Source: Gigantopelta aegis (taxonomy: Eukaryota; Mollusca; Gastropoda; Neomphalida; Peltospiridae). Taken from it: a stretch of DNA of 64,000 nucleotides. Under the pieces are notes generated by a model. The model saw only the letters and a program-made list of their open reading frames with translations, had not been told where the DNA came from and searched no databases. A program made the position numbers and the translations under genes. Shown here one piece after another: positions 38,401 through 47,702 of this stretch; positions within the stretch are counted from its first letter, which is position 1, and the number at the start of each line of letters is the position of its first letter. The stretch spans positions 92,447,653 through 92,511,652 of the forward strand of contig NC_054704.1 of NCBI RefSeq assembly GCF_016097555.1. The letters run 5' to 3'.

Positions 38401-41400
38401 TCCAATAGTATTGTATGAAAAATATTTTCCTCATTATGAGTCACTGCTGAAGTAATAAAATAAAATATTCCATTAAATTAAGTACACCAAATGTCTGTTT
38501 AAGAACTCTGACAGAAGAATAGAGGTACTTGATCTTACTTTTTCCAGTCGCCTTATACTGCCAAAGTTTAGTAATACAAACATTTTTTTTCCCACCATAT
38601 TTTTAAATACAGTTACTTCCCTTCTCTTGTGTTGCAGCTTCATCATCAGCTCATTGACAATCTCACTGAGCAGAGGGAATGCTCAGTTCTCGGTCCCTTC
38701 TACACCCATATCATACATGTACCGAGTTGATAGCCAGTTCTCATGTGAACAAACAATCCACATTATCATTCAAAATGGCACTCTCAGTTTCTTGTCGGCA
38801 CTGCTTGTCAATACTTCAGGAAATAAAGATTTTTAATTCTTTTCATTTCTACTTATTTCATTTCTACTTATTTTCGTGATTTCATTTCAGTTCATTTCTA
38901 CTTATTTCTCTGCTTATATCCAATTAAGGTTCAACATGCTGATCTCTGCACACACCTCAGCTGGGCTGTCTGTCCAGGACAGTGGGTTAGTTGAAAGTGG
39001 TTAGTGACCTGACCTTAGTGAGATAGGCCGTTGTAGTGGCCGTAACCTACCCATTGATCCATTAAAACTTATTCTCGGTAGGAACTGGTACCAGGAGACG
39101 AACCCAGTATCTACCATCCTTAAGTCTGATGGCTTAACCACTACACTATAGAGGCTGGTGATTTCTAATGAATGAAACTTGTTTATTTAGCAGCTTTCTT
39201 ATGTTGTGATATACAAGACCCATGGGAACCGGTGGGTGGGTGGATGTTACTCCAGTTTGATACTGAAAACCTTAACTTTTTTCCTTCTACTATGTATATA
39301 CCCCACTTCACATATTGTTCCCACTGACCAGCATGTATCACCCATCAATGTTGTACCCACAAGTCATGTCATGTTTACACCTCACTTCACATATTGTTCC
39401 CACTGACCAGCATGTATCACCCATCAATATTGTACCCACAAGTCGTGTCATGTGTACACCTCACTTCACATATTGTTTCCACTGACCAGCGTGTATTACC
39501 CATAAATGTTGTACCCACAAGTCATGTCATGTGTACAGCATCTTGTTACGGTTGTTCCAGAATGAATCACAAGAGGAGGTGGAAGTCACTGTAATGACTG
39601 GTACATTAAAGGCTGTGGTATGTGCTATCCTGTCTATGGGATGATGCATATAAAAGATCCCTTGCTGCTAATCAAAAAGAGTAGCCCATGAACTGGCGAC
39701 AGCGGGTTTCCTCCCTCAATATCTGTGTAATCCGTAACCATATGTCTGACACCATATAACTGTAAATAAAAAGTGTTGAGTGCATCGTTAAATAAACCAT
39801 TTCCTTCCTTCCTAATAGTCTGAGACTTTAACATCATGGCTATGCCATACACATTGTTAAAGTGTGATGGCATTGAAGATTGAGTCTGGTATAAAAGTTT
39901 TATAAGCACTGGCCCTGGTGGGTCGCCTGCATTTTGTTATATATACGTACATGGTATAGATAAAATTGTGGATCATGGGTATGCATAATAATTTGCCTCC
40001 TGCCTCCTCCATGAATAATATTTTTGAAACTATGTATCATTATCATGAAATATCAAGTTTTACTTGTGGAATTGATCTTCTGCAACATGCTCAATGGAAG
40101 AAATGTTCAATTCATATATTATGTATACTATATATTAGTATAATGTTGTCTCAACAATTTTTCTTTTTAAAGTGCGAAAGTATCCACCTTTTTGTGGATT
40201 AATTCATGTGACCATATGACTGCTTTATACAGAAACTGATTTTTGGTAATCAAACTCTCATAGAAGCTCAATAATAAAACTAAGAAAACTTCATAAAGCT
40301 CACAGCATCCAGTGTCATTTACCTGTAAAAATTCTCTCTACTTTGTTTCATAATTTGTTTTCTTTATATTGTATACACATAGCTGTACTTGCCTAGACTG
40401 TACACAATCCTTGTTACTGCGTAATGTCTTCTCAAACTTTCACCTTTTTCAAAAACACTAAATGATGAGCTCTTTTATTCATGTAATTATGTAAAAATAA
40501 AAATTTGTCTTTATAACTGATATCCTGCAAACTGATACAAAATTAATTGCAGCATTTTTTATTTTACACCCTATACATGTTTGTTATTAAATTAAAAATG
40601 TTTGTTATTAAAAATAATAAAATTAAAAAAGGAACATTTTTTTTTTTTTACGAATCCTTTTTTTTATTTTTCTAAACCTTTATTACCCCCAGATCACTGG
40701 CAATGCCAAGATTGGGGTGCCTTGAATTATTGTCATACAATATACAACAATAATAAAATTATAACATGATTATGTGTACATGTATAACGGTAACATAAAG
40801 GTTTGATATTTCATATTATGTATATAAACAATATGTTTTATATAGGGGAGTTAAATTTGTGAAATTTAAGATAATTTTATACTTTTTAACAACTGTTTCC
40901 TTTTCAGATTGGAACAGTCTAATATTGTGTGCAGTATCGTATCATGCTTAAGCTGATCTGGGCTACTGATCATGAAACAGTTGTAGTGCTGCTATTTAAT
41001 GACAGCTTTCACTTAGTTACACAACTTGTTTGTGAAACAGGTGTAAAGCTTCGTTTGGCAACTGTATCATCAACCAAACATTAATCCCAACATACTGATT
41101 ACAAGTGATATATGCTGGCTATGCAGATGGTTGAATATATTATTTTTTGGAACATATTAACTATATTTCTTACACACCTGTTGGTTATTTTGATAACGCA
41201 TGGTTGTCTACACATGTACATGTTAACAATTTCAAGACATATGACTGGCTGCTCCTAGATGATGACAAGGTCATCACTGCCATACATCCAATGAAAAACT
41301 ACATGATAGAAATCAATTACATTGTGACATATAGTTAACCTGACAATCATGGGTCTGTAATGCATAAGTTAGCTACAAGTGCAATGGCTGTAAATAACTT

Positions 41401-44400
41401 TTAGTTGAAAAAGATGTTGCTTAAAACCTGGTTTTTGAGGATATGTAAGAAAACCATTACATGTAGTGTCTGTATTAAACTGCCATTACATGTTGTACAG
41501 TGAAACCAGATCACACTGGGGACCTAATAAATATTTATCTGATTTAGACAGGATCCGGTGTTTAGAGGGTCATGTTTTAGAATTTGGAAAATTCATGACC
41601 AGGAAACTTAGCTGGATTTGACAGGATTTCGATTTGATCAGGGTCTGGTTAGACAGGTCTCACTGTATATGTATTAAAGCATGTAGTACTAAACTACCAT
41701 TACATGTTGGGTCTGTACTAAACTACCATTAAATGATGTGTCTGTACTAAAATCATTACATGTTGGGTCTTTACTAAACTACCATTACATGATGGGTCTG
41801 TACTAAACTACCATTACATGATGGGTCTGTACTAAATTACAGTTACATGTTGGGTCTGTACTAAACTACCATTATGTCATGCCATGTCATAGGGTTTTAC
41901 GTGCACATTCAGAACAAGCTGTTGTAGTGCACGCCTGTCGTGGGCACAAGCGCCGGCCTTGGCCGGCTCCTCCGTCCATGACAGGAAAGGTTGGGGGAGG
42001 GGAGAGGAGGGACCGTCTGCACTGGCAGGTGCAAGGGAGCACCAGCAGCCCGATCAAATCGGTAGCAGGCAGGTGGGGGTGGTGGTGGTGCTATGGAATT
42101 TGAATGGAGCAGTTAAATGCCAAAGAGAAAAGGGTGCGCAATTTTGATTGAGGGAATTTGGCACAATTTTGAACGGTCGGTCAAAAGGTAAATGGCCGAG
42201 CTAATATAGGTTTTGATATTAGTGAATCGAGAGTAGCTCGTTAATTTTAGACCTTTACGATGCTGTGGTGTCTCCCTAGGTTGCCCATAGGGCCCTTATA
42301 AAGGGTCTGACCACTTCTGGTCGAGGCATCACCAAGTACCAAGTTATTACCAGCAGCAAGTATTGGGGATTTGGGTGGGGGAGGCCGATATTCTTTTCTT
42401 CAGCTTCCCCCGGGTGCATTGCAATTGTGTACTTGGAACAGTATTCTTTTGTCCGGTTCCTTATTAGAGTACGTGCTGGACCATTAAATGGGGGCGGGTG
42501 CATAGTTATCATTAGTCAATGCACCCTGTGTACTGATGCAGTGAGCGTGTAGTCTGTGTGTGAATCCTAGTTTTGTGTTACGGTTGTACCTATTGTCTTA
42601 AGTCCCTATTCTAGTGAGTTCAACGGTCATTCATGACCACCCATCCCCCTCCGTCCTTGTATAGCATTGAATACAATGACGGAGGGGGTGTTAAACTAGC
42701 CTAGCTATCTAATTTGAAGGGTTAAACCCTTATAGTGTATGTATTGGTTTAAAAGCCTAGTGCTTGGCATACTTAACTTTATTACCAATGCAATAAAACG
42801 AAACTAACGGTGGCAAATAGCAATTGTATACATATATGCACCGACCTAGGTACTTAGTTTGAAGAATTTTGATTCCCGCCCCCTAAATATAGGATTTTAG
42901 TAGGCTTACTTGGTTTGTCTTCAGGCTATCTGGATAGTTGGGTATCGGTTTTCCTGCATGTCTTTGCTTCTGGAACCCTAGTTGACTTACCTTAGTTAGC
43001 TAGGAACTACCATTACATGTTTTGTCTGTATTAAAGTACCATTAGGTCTCACTACACAGATGTCATCTGCCATTGAAACCCATGTTAAATTGCCCAACTT
43101 CAAATGAAGATTGCCAATAGAACGGGTTCTCGTTGGCACTAACAACATACATCATTGTGAACATACATTATATAAGCATTTATTTTCACTCCAAAATTGA
43201 GAACATTTCAGTCTGTTTTTTGCTATATGACCGCATCTGGCTGTAATACCGATCCGAACAGGTGGTTCATTAACAGATTCACTCGGCTGTCTCTTACGCT
43301 ATATACCCATGTTCCAAAAGGTCGATGCACAATATTACAAAATAACATGGGCAAAATACAGCCAGAAGGCTTACCATTAAACATACATATTGTTTTCATT
43401 ATTCACCATTTCCTAGAAGTGAATATGTGAACCATAAGGTGTCACAATTTGGAACTATAGTGGATGTGATCAATGAACTCTCACTCGGAAGTGATCTGTG
43501 TAGTGAGATTTTTACATGATGGGTCTGTACTAAACTACCATTACATGTTGGGTCTGTACTAAACTGCCATTACATGTTGGGTCTGTACTAAACTACCATT
43601 ACATGTTGGGTCTGTACTAAACTACCATTACATGTTTTTTCTGTATTAAAGCAACCATTACACATTGTTTCTGTTTTAACGCTACCTTTACCTGTTGTAG
43701 TGTTGGAGAAAATCAAGTATGATTCAAGTCTCCAGAGGATTCACAATGGTTTATCCCACCAGGACATTGAAGACCAGATTCGCAGACAAGTACAAGAGTA
43801 AATATATTCATGTTTTTTTCTTGAGGTTTTTTTTAATGTAAATTTTGTAGCCCAGTGTTCTGTATCTTTGTTATTAATGAGAACTGGTGTTGAATCCAAT
43901 ATATAGTAGGATATTTCTTGTTCCAGCCAGTGCACCACAACTGGTATATCAAAGGCCATAGTATGTGCTATCCTGTCTGTGGGATAGTGCATATAAAAGA
44001 TCTCTATGACTATATGTCAAAATTACCAAATATCATCCAACAGCCAATGATTAATAAATTAATGTGCTCTAGTGGTGGTGTTAAAAAAAAAAAAAAAAAA
44101 AAAATTGGTTGGATCAGCAGGTTGATATTGTATACATTCATCACCAAGATGTGTACTAAACAAAACCCAATCTGATTAAAATTAGCTCTACTGGGTCTAC
44201 CCTGGTAGATCTAACAGCATTGCGTGGACTCTCATGTCCAGGTGACATTTCATCTATAAATAACAATTCAAATATCGACCAATTACACTTTGCAGTTTAT
44301 AGCGTTATTCGAGAGCATACAAATTCTAAAAATATCGGGCGAGACTATTTATGTAATTGTTGGTCTATTTCAACATTAAAAAAACGGGGGGGGGGGGGGG

Positions 44401-45377
44401 GGGGGGGGGGAAGAGGAGTGCAGTAATAAAGCATTGTATACTAGTATAAAAAGATTTTATGGCTATACCAAAACGGGGTTTTTTTTCGTCTTGAAACAAA
44501 TTTTATATAAAATTTTATATTGAAATTAGTTTCCGGCATACTTCGTAATTCACCCGAATCATTTCGTATACCCTCGGCATAATCCCGAATGTTTTCAAAT
44601 TCTTTTTAAATCACTGGCATGATTTTGCAACTAAGGTTTTGATTGGTCGAATGAAAGGTCAACTGGACATGAGCTCCAACGGGCTGCTGTTAGATCCACA
44701 TGTAATAGTGGAGCTAATTTTAATTAGATTGAACAAAACCTGTCTATTTTTTTTTAACAAGCTAATATAGGTATATGACCCATTTGCAAATCTGGTACAT
44801 GGATGAATGAAAATAAACAATGTAAGTGTAATTATTTTTTCTTCAGAAATTCAGAATTAGTATATGGGCTGGTAACCAGCAAACCTTCCCGAAAAGATGA
44901 CAAGGTTGCTAAGATGGACAGACTGCAGAAAATGAGGAAAATATACCTGCCCCCTAGAGTTTCATCAGGTGAGTTTTAGCTTAATTGTTTTCTTGAAATG
45001 TGTATGCCTGAAAGGCTAGTAAACTAGGGATTTCTCAAAATCAACTTGAGATTTTACTATCAACATATGAGTATATCATCATTTGCCACCATATGACAAA
45101 CCAGTTGTCCACCATGTTTTGTAATACATTATTACACAGGTAATAGAGAACAGTTTTTTTTTAATGACAACTTAATTTTTCTTCTGTGCTTTTCTTTCTT
45201 TTTTCACATGATCTTTGAATTTTGGTGCTTCCAATTTCAGCCTCAGTGTCCCAAGATATTGAGCTGGAAGGAGCACTACCTGCCATTAATGCGGGCAAGG
45301 ACGAAATCTGGGAGAAGGAAGTTGATGACCTTGTGGCATGGACAAACAACCTTGACGTGAATGCAATAGACACTTGA
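29362..45377 (+). CDS. UBE2U: Ubiquitin-conjugating enzyme E2, UBE2U-like (complete, 9 coding exons)
   Basis: E2 enzyme that accepts ubiquitin from E1 on a cysteine and passes it on with an E3. The predicted protein has 337 residues. Exons: 29362-29427, 30492-30576, 30929-31021, 31459-31556, 34641-34767, 35621-35809, 43701-43797, 44847-44968 and 45241-45377, all GT-AG and frame-consistent. The UBC fold covers about 1-150 with HPN at 79-81 and catalytic Cys90 in [11 protein letters not shown] long C-terminal extension carries [16 protein letters not shown] (about 196-211) and ends with [13 protein letters not shown]. Both blocks match the extension of human UBE2U as I remember it, which separates this from other E2s. 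Mammalian UBE2U is testis-biased; expression here is unknown. The introns hold the 69 bp and 29 bp arrays. Confidence 0.92.
29798..29885 (+). mobile_element. SINE family A tail fragment
   Basis: CTGTCCTGGGCAG, a diverged AGCTGAGGTGTG block, CCAGGATAGCATGCTT and a short remnant of the tail. Head absent. Confidence 0.5.
30044..30268 (+). mobile_element. SINE family A, near full length, forward
   Basis: Head with GTAGTTTAAGCCATCGGAC (box A side) and GGGTTTGCACCCAAG (box B side), then CCAGCTCCCACCCAGAGTG, CTGTCCTGGACAAACAGCCC, CCAGGACAGTGTGCATGAAC and the tail CTTAATTAGATATTAGCAC. Lies in intron 1 of the UBE2U-like coding region. Confidence 0.8.
30492..30576 (+). CDS. UBE2U: UBE2U-like coding exon 2
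   Basis: Acceptor TTCTATTCTAG. It encodes [20 protein letters not shown] and GLKDSLWE, the first strands of the UBC fold (the W-V-A-K-I position corresponds to W-x-V-x-I in E2s). Donor GAAG/GTAAAA, phase 1. Confidence 0.92.
30929..31021 (+). CDS. UBE2U: UBE2U-like coding exon 3 (HPN motif)
   Basis: Acceptor TTATTTTCAG. It encodes [20 protein letters not shown] and [10 protein letters not shown]. The YxYRPPE block and terminal HPN are hallmark E2 sequences. Donor AATG/GTAAGA. Confidence 0.95.
31145..31316. repeat. (CATC)n tetranucleotide repeat
   Basis: Degenerate TCCATTCGTCCG units lead into pure (CATC)n and then (CACC)n. It sits inside the 437-base intron between exons 3 and 4. The open frames here on both strands are repeat translations. 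Confidence 0.95.
31459..31556 (+). CDS. UBE2U: UBE2U-like coding exon 4 (catalytic cysteine)
   Basis: Acceptor TTATTTTCAG. It encodes [20 protein letters not shown] and [13 protein letters not shown]. Cys90 in GRPC is the predicted ubiquitin-accepting residue. Donor CAG/GTTAGA, phase 0. Confidence 0.95.
31925..32115 (-). mobile_element. SINE family B, partial
   Basis: Reverse copy with TATTGGATGTCAAAAATGTG, TCATCAGAGGAAACCCTCC, CCATAGACAGGACA and TATACCAGTTGTGGTGCACT. It stops at the edge of the 69 bp array and has no tRNA-like head. Confidence 0.75.
32153..34024. repeat. 69 bp minisatellite, about 27 units
   Basis: Units read AAATGTTGCTGAACACAGG, TTCGTTTATTGGTGCA, a variable CCAGTGGG/GCAGTGTG/CCAATAGG block, TCAGGACACCTAAACAACAT and GGTTCT. 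Because 69 is a multiple of 3 and the unit lacks stops in one frame on each strand, it stays open for 649 codons forward and 670 in reverse. It lies wholly in a UBE2U-like intron, so these frames are not treated as genes. A minority variant (ACCAATAGG) recurs at irregular intervals. Confidence 0.97.
34276..34601 (-). mobile_element. SINE family B, full length
   Basis: The most complete family B copy. Read on the minus strand it opens with a tRNA-like head: box A TAGCCCAGTGGTACAGCG and box B GGGATCGATCCC. A body follows (GTGCACCACAACTGG, GATCTCTTGCTGCTAATCG, ACAGCGGGTTTCCTCTCTC), then a tail with GTGTTGAGTGTATCGTTAAA. It sits 39 bases before the UBE2U-like exon 5. Confidence 0.88.
34641..34767 (+). 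CDS. UBE2U: UBE2U-like coding exon 5
   Basis: Acceptor TATATTTCAG. It encodes [20 protein letters not shown] and [27 protein letters not shown] and NPVN-EAA are the typical E2 segment after the active site. Donor GAAG/GTATGT. Confidence 0.95.
35621..35809 (+). CDS. UBE2U: UBE2U-like coding exon 6 (start of C-terminal extension)
   Basis: Acceptor GTTTGTTTAG. The exon runs from [14 protein letters not shown] through [20 protein letters not shown] to [11 protein letters not shown]. The [15 protein letters not shown] block corresponds to FSDYYQTWSRIATSK in human UBE2U and identifies the subfamily. Donor CCAT/GTACGT. Confidence 0.93.
35899..36052. mobile_element. Fold-back MITE
   Basis: An imperfect palindrome: GAGTTTGTGTGTCGTACTGA and ATTTTACGAAATGAGTGTC pair with ACACAAGTTTCATAAAATCA and GTACAACTCACACGC. 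Identical 10-base flanks (ATTTCCAGGG at 35889-35898 and 36053-36062) look like a target-site duplication. Confidence 0.65.
37795..37930 (-). mobile_element. SINE family B, partial
   Basis: Tail blocks AACACCACTAGAGCATATTG, ATCATCGGCTATTAGATG and GTCTTCAGAGGAAACCCGCT are clear; the copy stops at CATTTTTCCATTAGCA. Confidence 0.8.
38842..39158 (-). mobile_element. SINE family A, full length with repeated tail
   Basis: The tail sequence TTTCATTTCTACTTATTTC is repeated about three times before TGCTTATATCCAATTAAGG. The body (CACACACCTCAGCTGGGC, GTCTGTCCAGGACAGTGGG) and head (ACCAGGAGACGAACCCAG, CTGATGGCTTAACCACTACA) follow in reverse. Confidence 0.8.
39297..39540. repeat. 79 bp tandem repeat, 3 units
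   Basis: Unit landmarks CACTTCACATATTGTT, CCACTGACCAGCATGTAT and TTGTACCCACAAGTCATGTC recur every 79 bases. Confidence 0.95.
39600..39805 (+). mobile_element. SINE family B, forward, head missing
   Basis: Starts within the body (GGCTGTGGTATGTGCTATCC) and keeps GATCCCTTGCTGCTAATC, ACAGCGGGTTTCCTCCCTC, ATAACTGTAAATAAAAAGTG and a CATTTCCTTCCTTCC tail. Same subfamily as 34276-34601. Confidence 0.85.
41498..41665. mobile_element. Pogo/Tigger-like MITE, 168 bp
   Basis: Flanked by TA on both sides. It starts CAGTGAAACCAGATCACACT and ends GGTCTGGTTAGACAGGTCTC-ACTG, giving inverted ends CAGTGARACC. TA target sites and CAGTG-type ends fit the pogo branch of Tc1/mariner. Non-coding. Confidence 0.7.
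41879..43005. mobile_element. Unclassified 1.1 kb insertion
   Basis: Its base composition is more GC-rich than its surroundings. It begins near TGTCATGCCATGTCATAGGG and ends near TTAGTTAGCTAGG. The array sequence AACTACCATTA flanks both ends, which may be an 11-base target duplication or simply the array period. It contains an internal palindrome (CCCCCTCCGTC with GACGGAGGGGG, about 42645-42690). No clear terminal repeats and no recognisable coding domain were seen, so the class is left open. Confidence 0.45.
43045..43511. mobile_element. PIF/Harbinger-like MITE, 467 bp
   Basis: Starts GGTCTCACTACACAGAT and ends ATCTGTGTAGTGAGATTT, inverted over at least 15 bases, with TTA on both sides (43042-43044 and 43512-43514). 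TTA target sites and GG-type ends are typical of PIF/Harbinger. The 77-codon frame at 43197-43430 matches nothing I know. Confidence 0.75.
43701..43797 (+). CDS. UBE2U: UBE2U-like coding exon 7
   Basis: Acceptor TTTACCTGTTGTAG. With one base from exon 6 it gives [20 protein letters not shown] and [12 protein letters not shown]. Donor CAAGA/GTAAAT is the only choice that keeps frame into exon 8 (split Glu252). PLLEKIKY parallels PLLKVPNF of human UBE2U. Confidence 0.88.
43912..44085 (+). mobile_element. SINE family B, forward, head missing
   Basis: CTTGTTCCAGCCAGTGCACC, CATAGTATGTGCTATCCTGT and GTGGGATAGTGCATATAAAA, then the tail TTAATGTGCTCTAGTGGTGG and a long poly-A (44084-44103). Confidence 0.85.
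44386..44410. repeat. Poly-G tract
   Basis: About 25 consecutive G residues in the intron between UBE2U-like exons 7 and 8. Similar tracts occur near 13602, 24186, 24398 and 60198. Confidence 0.95.
44847..44968 (+). CDS. UBE2U: UBE2U-like coding exon 8
   Basis: Acceptor TTTTTTCTTCAG. It encodes [20 protein letters not shown] and [20 protein letters not shown], a basic, probably helical segment. Donor TCAG/GTGAGT. Confidence 0.9.
45241..45377 (+). CDS. UBE2U: UBE2U-like coding exon 9 (C-terminus)
   Basis: Acceptor CCAATTTCAG. It encodes [20 protein letters not shown], then [20 protein letters not shown] and AIDT, with stop TGA 45375-45377. The acidic [12 protein letters not shown] ending matches VEDLISWTNTL of human UBE2U. 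Confidence 0.93.
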
Positions 45378-45833
45378 TTGTATGAACAGTGCACTTTTAA
45401 TGAAGTTAATTCATTGTTTCTGTGATGTCAGTATTATATTTATGGTATCCGATATCCATGCTTTTAGTTAATATCGTTTATGGAATTGGAAAATGAACAT
45501 GAAAGACTGAAAGTGATATATTAGAAACAGCTTTTCACATTTGTTGTAAAATATGTCTTTTGGCATCCGATATGATACCAAGTGTAAAGAAATCTTCCTG
45601 GGGTTTTTTCAGTCCGATGGCCTAAATGTTATCATAAAGACGTCTGTACAGTTGATAATCTATTAGTTGATATTAAGAATGCAATTTCATTGGATAATTC
45701 CATCGCTCAGTATTCTTTTCATTACGACACAATACATGTATATTGCCTGATATATACCCGACATATCTAGTATTAACACTTGACACAGTTTTGACACTTA
45801 AGCATTGTATATAAACTGTACATAACAATGAAA

Positions 45834-45839
45834 AATAAA
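45834..45839 (+). promoter_or_regulatory. Likely poly(A) signal of the UBE2U-like gene
   Basis: AATAAA lies 457 bases after the stop codon, followed by CTTATTTTTTTTAAAG. It is the first canonical hexamer noted downstream of the stop. Confidence 0.6.
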
Positions 45840-45954
45840 CTTATTTTTTTTAAAGACAGGTTTATTTTCATGACTGCATATTAAATGTTTATATTTTGTA
45901 GTAGTTGATCAGTTTTGTCAGTCTAGTTATTTGCATTCATTGTTCAGCCCTTAT

Positions 45955-46270
45955 TTTTCACAATCATACCAGTTTCTACTGTCAATGTTTTATTGTCCAG
46001 TTCAAACAAAATCATTCCTTGATGGTATCTGATCATTTTTCAATACCATACAAGTTTCTGCAATGTTTTAATGTTGTTTAAATGAAATGACCTCTTGATG
46101 GTATCTGATAATTTTTCACCACCATACAAGTTTCTGTCAATGTTTTAATGTTCAGTTTGACTGAAATGACCTCTTGATGGTATCTGATAATTTTTCACCA
46201 CCATACAAGTTTCTGTCAATGTTTTAATGTTCATTTTAAATGAAATGACCTCTTGATGGTATCCGACTTC
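45955..46270. repeat. ~80 bp tandem repeat, about 4 units
   Basis: Unit landmarks CTTGATGGTATCTGAT, TTTTTCACCACCATACAAGT and TTCTGTCAATGTTTTAATGT. The first unit is the most diverged. Confidence 0.9.
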
Positions 46271-46444
46271 AGTAGGCTGGTCGGTTACTAGACCAAGTGT
46301 TATAGCTAGTGATCTTGTTAACCACTTACAGTAATTACCTGACACATCAGGTAGAAAGGACTGGGTGTGTGTATGTGTGTGTCTCATTCATGTCCTGTAT
46401 CTCAGAAATGAAAAGAATATTTGTTTAATAACACCTCAGCACAT

Positions 46445-46855
46445 TTTATACTACAGTGATTTAGTATCTAACATGTTTTTTCGACACTTGGTCAAAAAAA
46501 AGAAAGAAGAAGACTCCTCTGATATTTTATACTACAGTTATTTAGTATCTAACATGGTTTTTTCGACACTTGGTCAAAAAAAAGAAAGAAGAAGACTCCT
46601 CTGATATTTTATACTACAGTTATTTAGTATCTAACATGGTTTTTTCGACACTTGGTCAGAAAAAAGAAAGAAGAAGACTCCTCTGATATTTTATACTAGT
46701 TATTTAGTATCTAACATGGTTTTTTCGACACTTGGTCAGAAAAAAGAAAGAAGAAGACTCCTCTGATATTTTATACTACAGTTATTTAGTATCTAACATG
46801 GTTTTTTCGACACTTGGTCAAAAAAAAGAAAGAAGAAGACTCCTCTGATATTTTA
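46445..46855 (-). repeat. 82 bp tandem repeat inside a SINE family B copy, 5 units
   Basis: Units contain ATTTTATACTACAGTTATTT, AGTATCTAACATGGTTTTTT, CGACACTTGGTCA and AAAGAAAGAAGAAGACTCC. The left flank (TTTAATAACACCTCAGCACA) is the tail of a family B SINE. The right flank (TTATATGCACACAGACAGGA, then TATACCAGTCC) is its body, so the array lies inside one SINE copy. Confidence 0.85.
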
Positions 46856-47511
46856 TATGCACACAGACAGGACAGACCTTGAATATACCAGTCCAATGAG
46901 GGTGATAGATCCTGTGACCTATCGTACATCAGGTGATCACTGTACAACTTCAATATATCCCCCAAACCTTGAAAAAATTAAATTCCATGTACTGTGTTTA
47001 AGAATTAGTCAAGCAGTTATTTGTATAAAACCGCTTCATTTACTGCTGGGGATCATAACCACTGGCATTTTACTGCTATCAATGAAAATAAGTAAGACAG
47101 ATATTTTAATTATACATGTATCCGACTATGGTTCAAACATGACAGAAGTTAATCAGTTAATAGTGAAGAAAGCCACTGCGACATGAACTACTAGTAATAA
47201 AAATAAGCAGCAACAAATATTTTGTATGTCCATTTTCAGACAGGATTGCATAAATTGCTACATGTTATCATAGCCTTTGATGTAGCAATCTATAATTTTT
47301 AGCACATCAGTTAAAACAAATCAACACATCACTGTAATAATTATGAAAAGCAATGTATTACATATATGCTACCTACTCCGTTCATATTGGTATATACTGT
47401 ACTTAAAGTATACAATAACGTTTAATGTTTTACATTTAACATACACACACATGCTATAAAGGTATGGGATAAGTAGTACATAACATGGAAAATGCTCTCT
47501 ATACTGCAGGT

Positions 47512-47702
47512 CTATAGTCCATCCCATCCTCCTACAAAAATGATTTTTTTGTTTTGTTAATAATTTCAGTTTTGTTTGATGTAAGAAGTAAAGAAAAAGC
47601 ATTTTGGAAATAGCAAAATATTATTTTTGGGTGCAATTTAGAAAACAATCGACTTAGAAATAAATAACTTGTAGTAGGCATTCCCTGTGGGATGGACTAT
47701 AG
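47512..47702 (-). mobile_element. MITE with CTATAGTCC inverted ends, copy 2
   Basis: Starts CTATAGTCCATCCCATCC and ends GTGGGATGGACTATAG. Its reverse complement shares ACAAGTTATTTATTTCTAAG and CGATTGTTTTCTAAATTGCA with 28594-28818, so the two are opposite-orientation members of one family. Confidence 0.75.

Larger units (their letters stand above)
41450..43697. repeat. 29 bp minisatellite broken up by three insertions
   Basis: The unit is CCATTACATGTTGGGTCTGT plus ACTAAACTA. Clusters lie at 41450-41497, 41666-41878, 43006-43044 and 43512-43697. They are separated by a pogo-like MITE (41498-41665), an unclassified 1.1 kb insertion (about 41879-43005) and a Harbinger-like MITE (43045-43511). 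The last degenerate unit runs into the exon 7 acceptor. Confidence 0.85.
35810..43700 (+). other. UBE2U-like intron 6 (7.9 kb)
   Basis: The largest intron of the gene. It holds a fold-back element (35899-36052), SINE pieces (37795-37930, 38842-39158, 39600-39805), a 79 bp repeat (39297-39540), and the 29 bp array with its nested elements (41450-43697). Between these, 36063-37790, 37931-38840 and 39806-41449 contain nothing I recognise as coding. The region 38627-38879 has an acceptor-like CTTGTGTTGCAG but no open frame in the phase needed after exon 6. Confidence 0.6.

Noticed and set aside
38627-38879. Extra UBE2U exon after an acceptor-like TTGTGTTGCAG
   Set aside because: The phase needed after exon 6 meets a stop within seven codons, and exon 6 joins exon 7 in frame with the conserved PLLEKI sequence.
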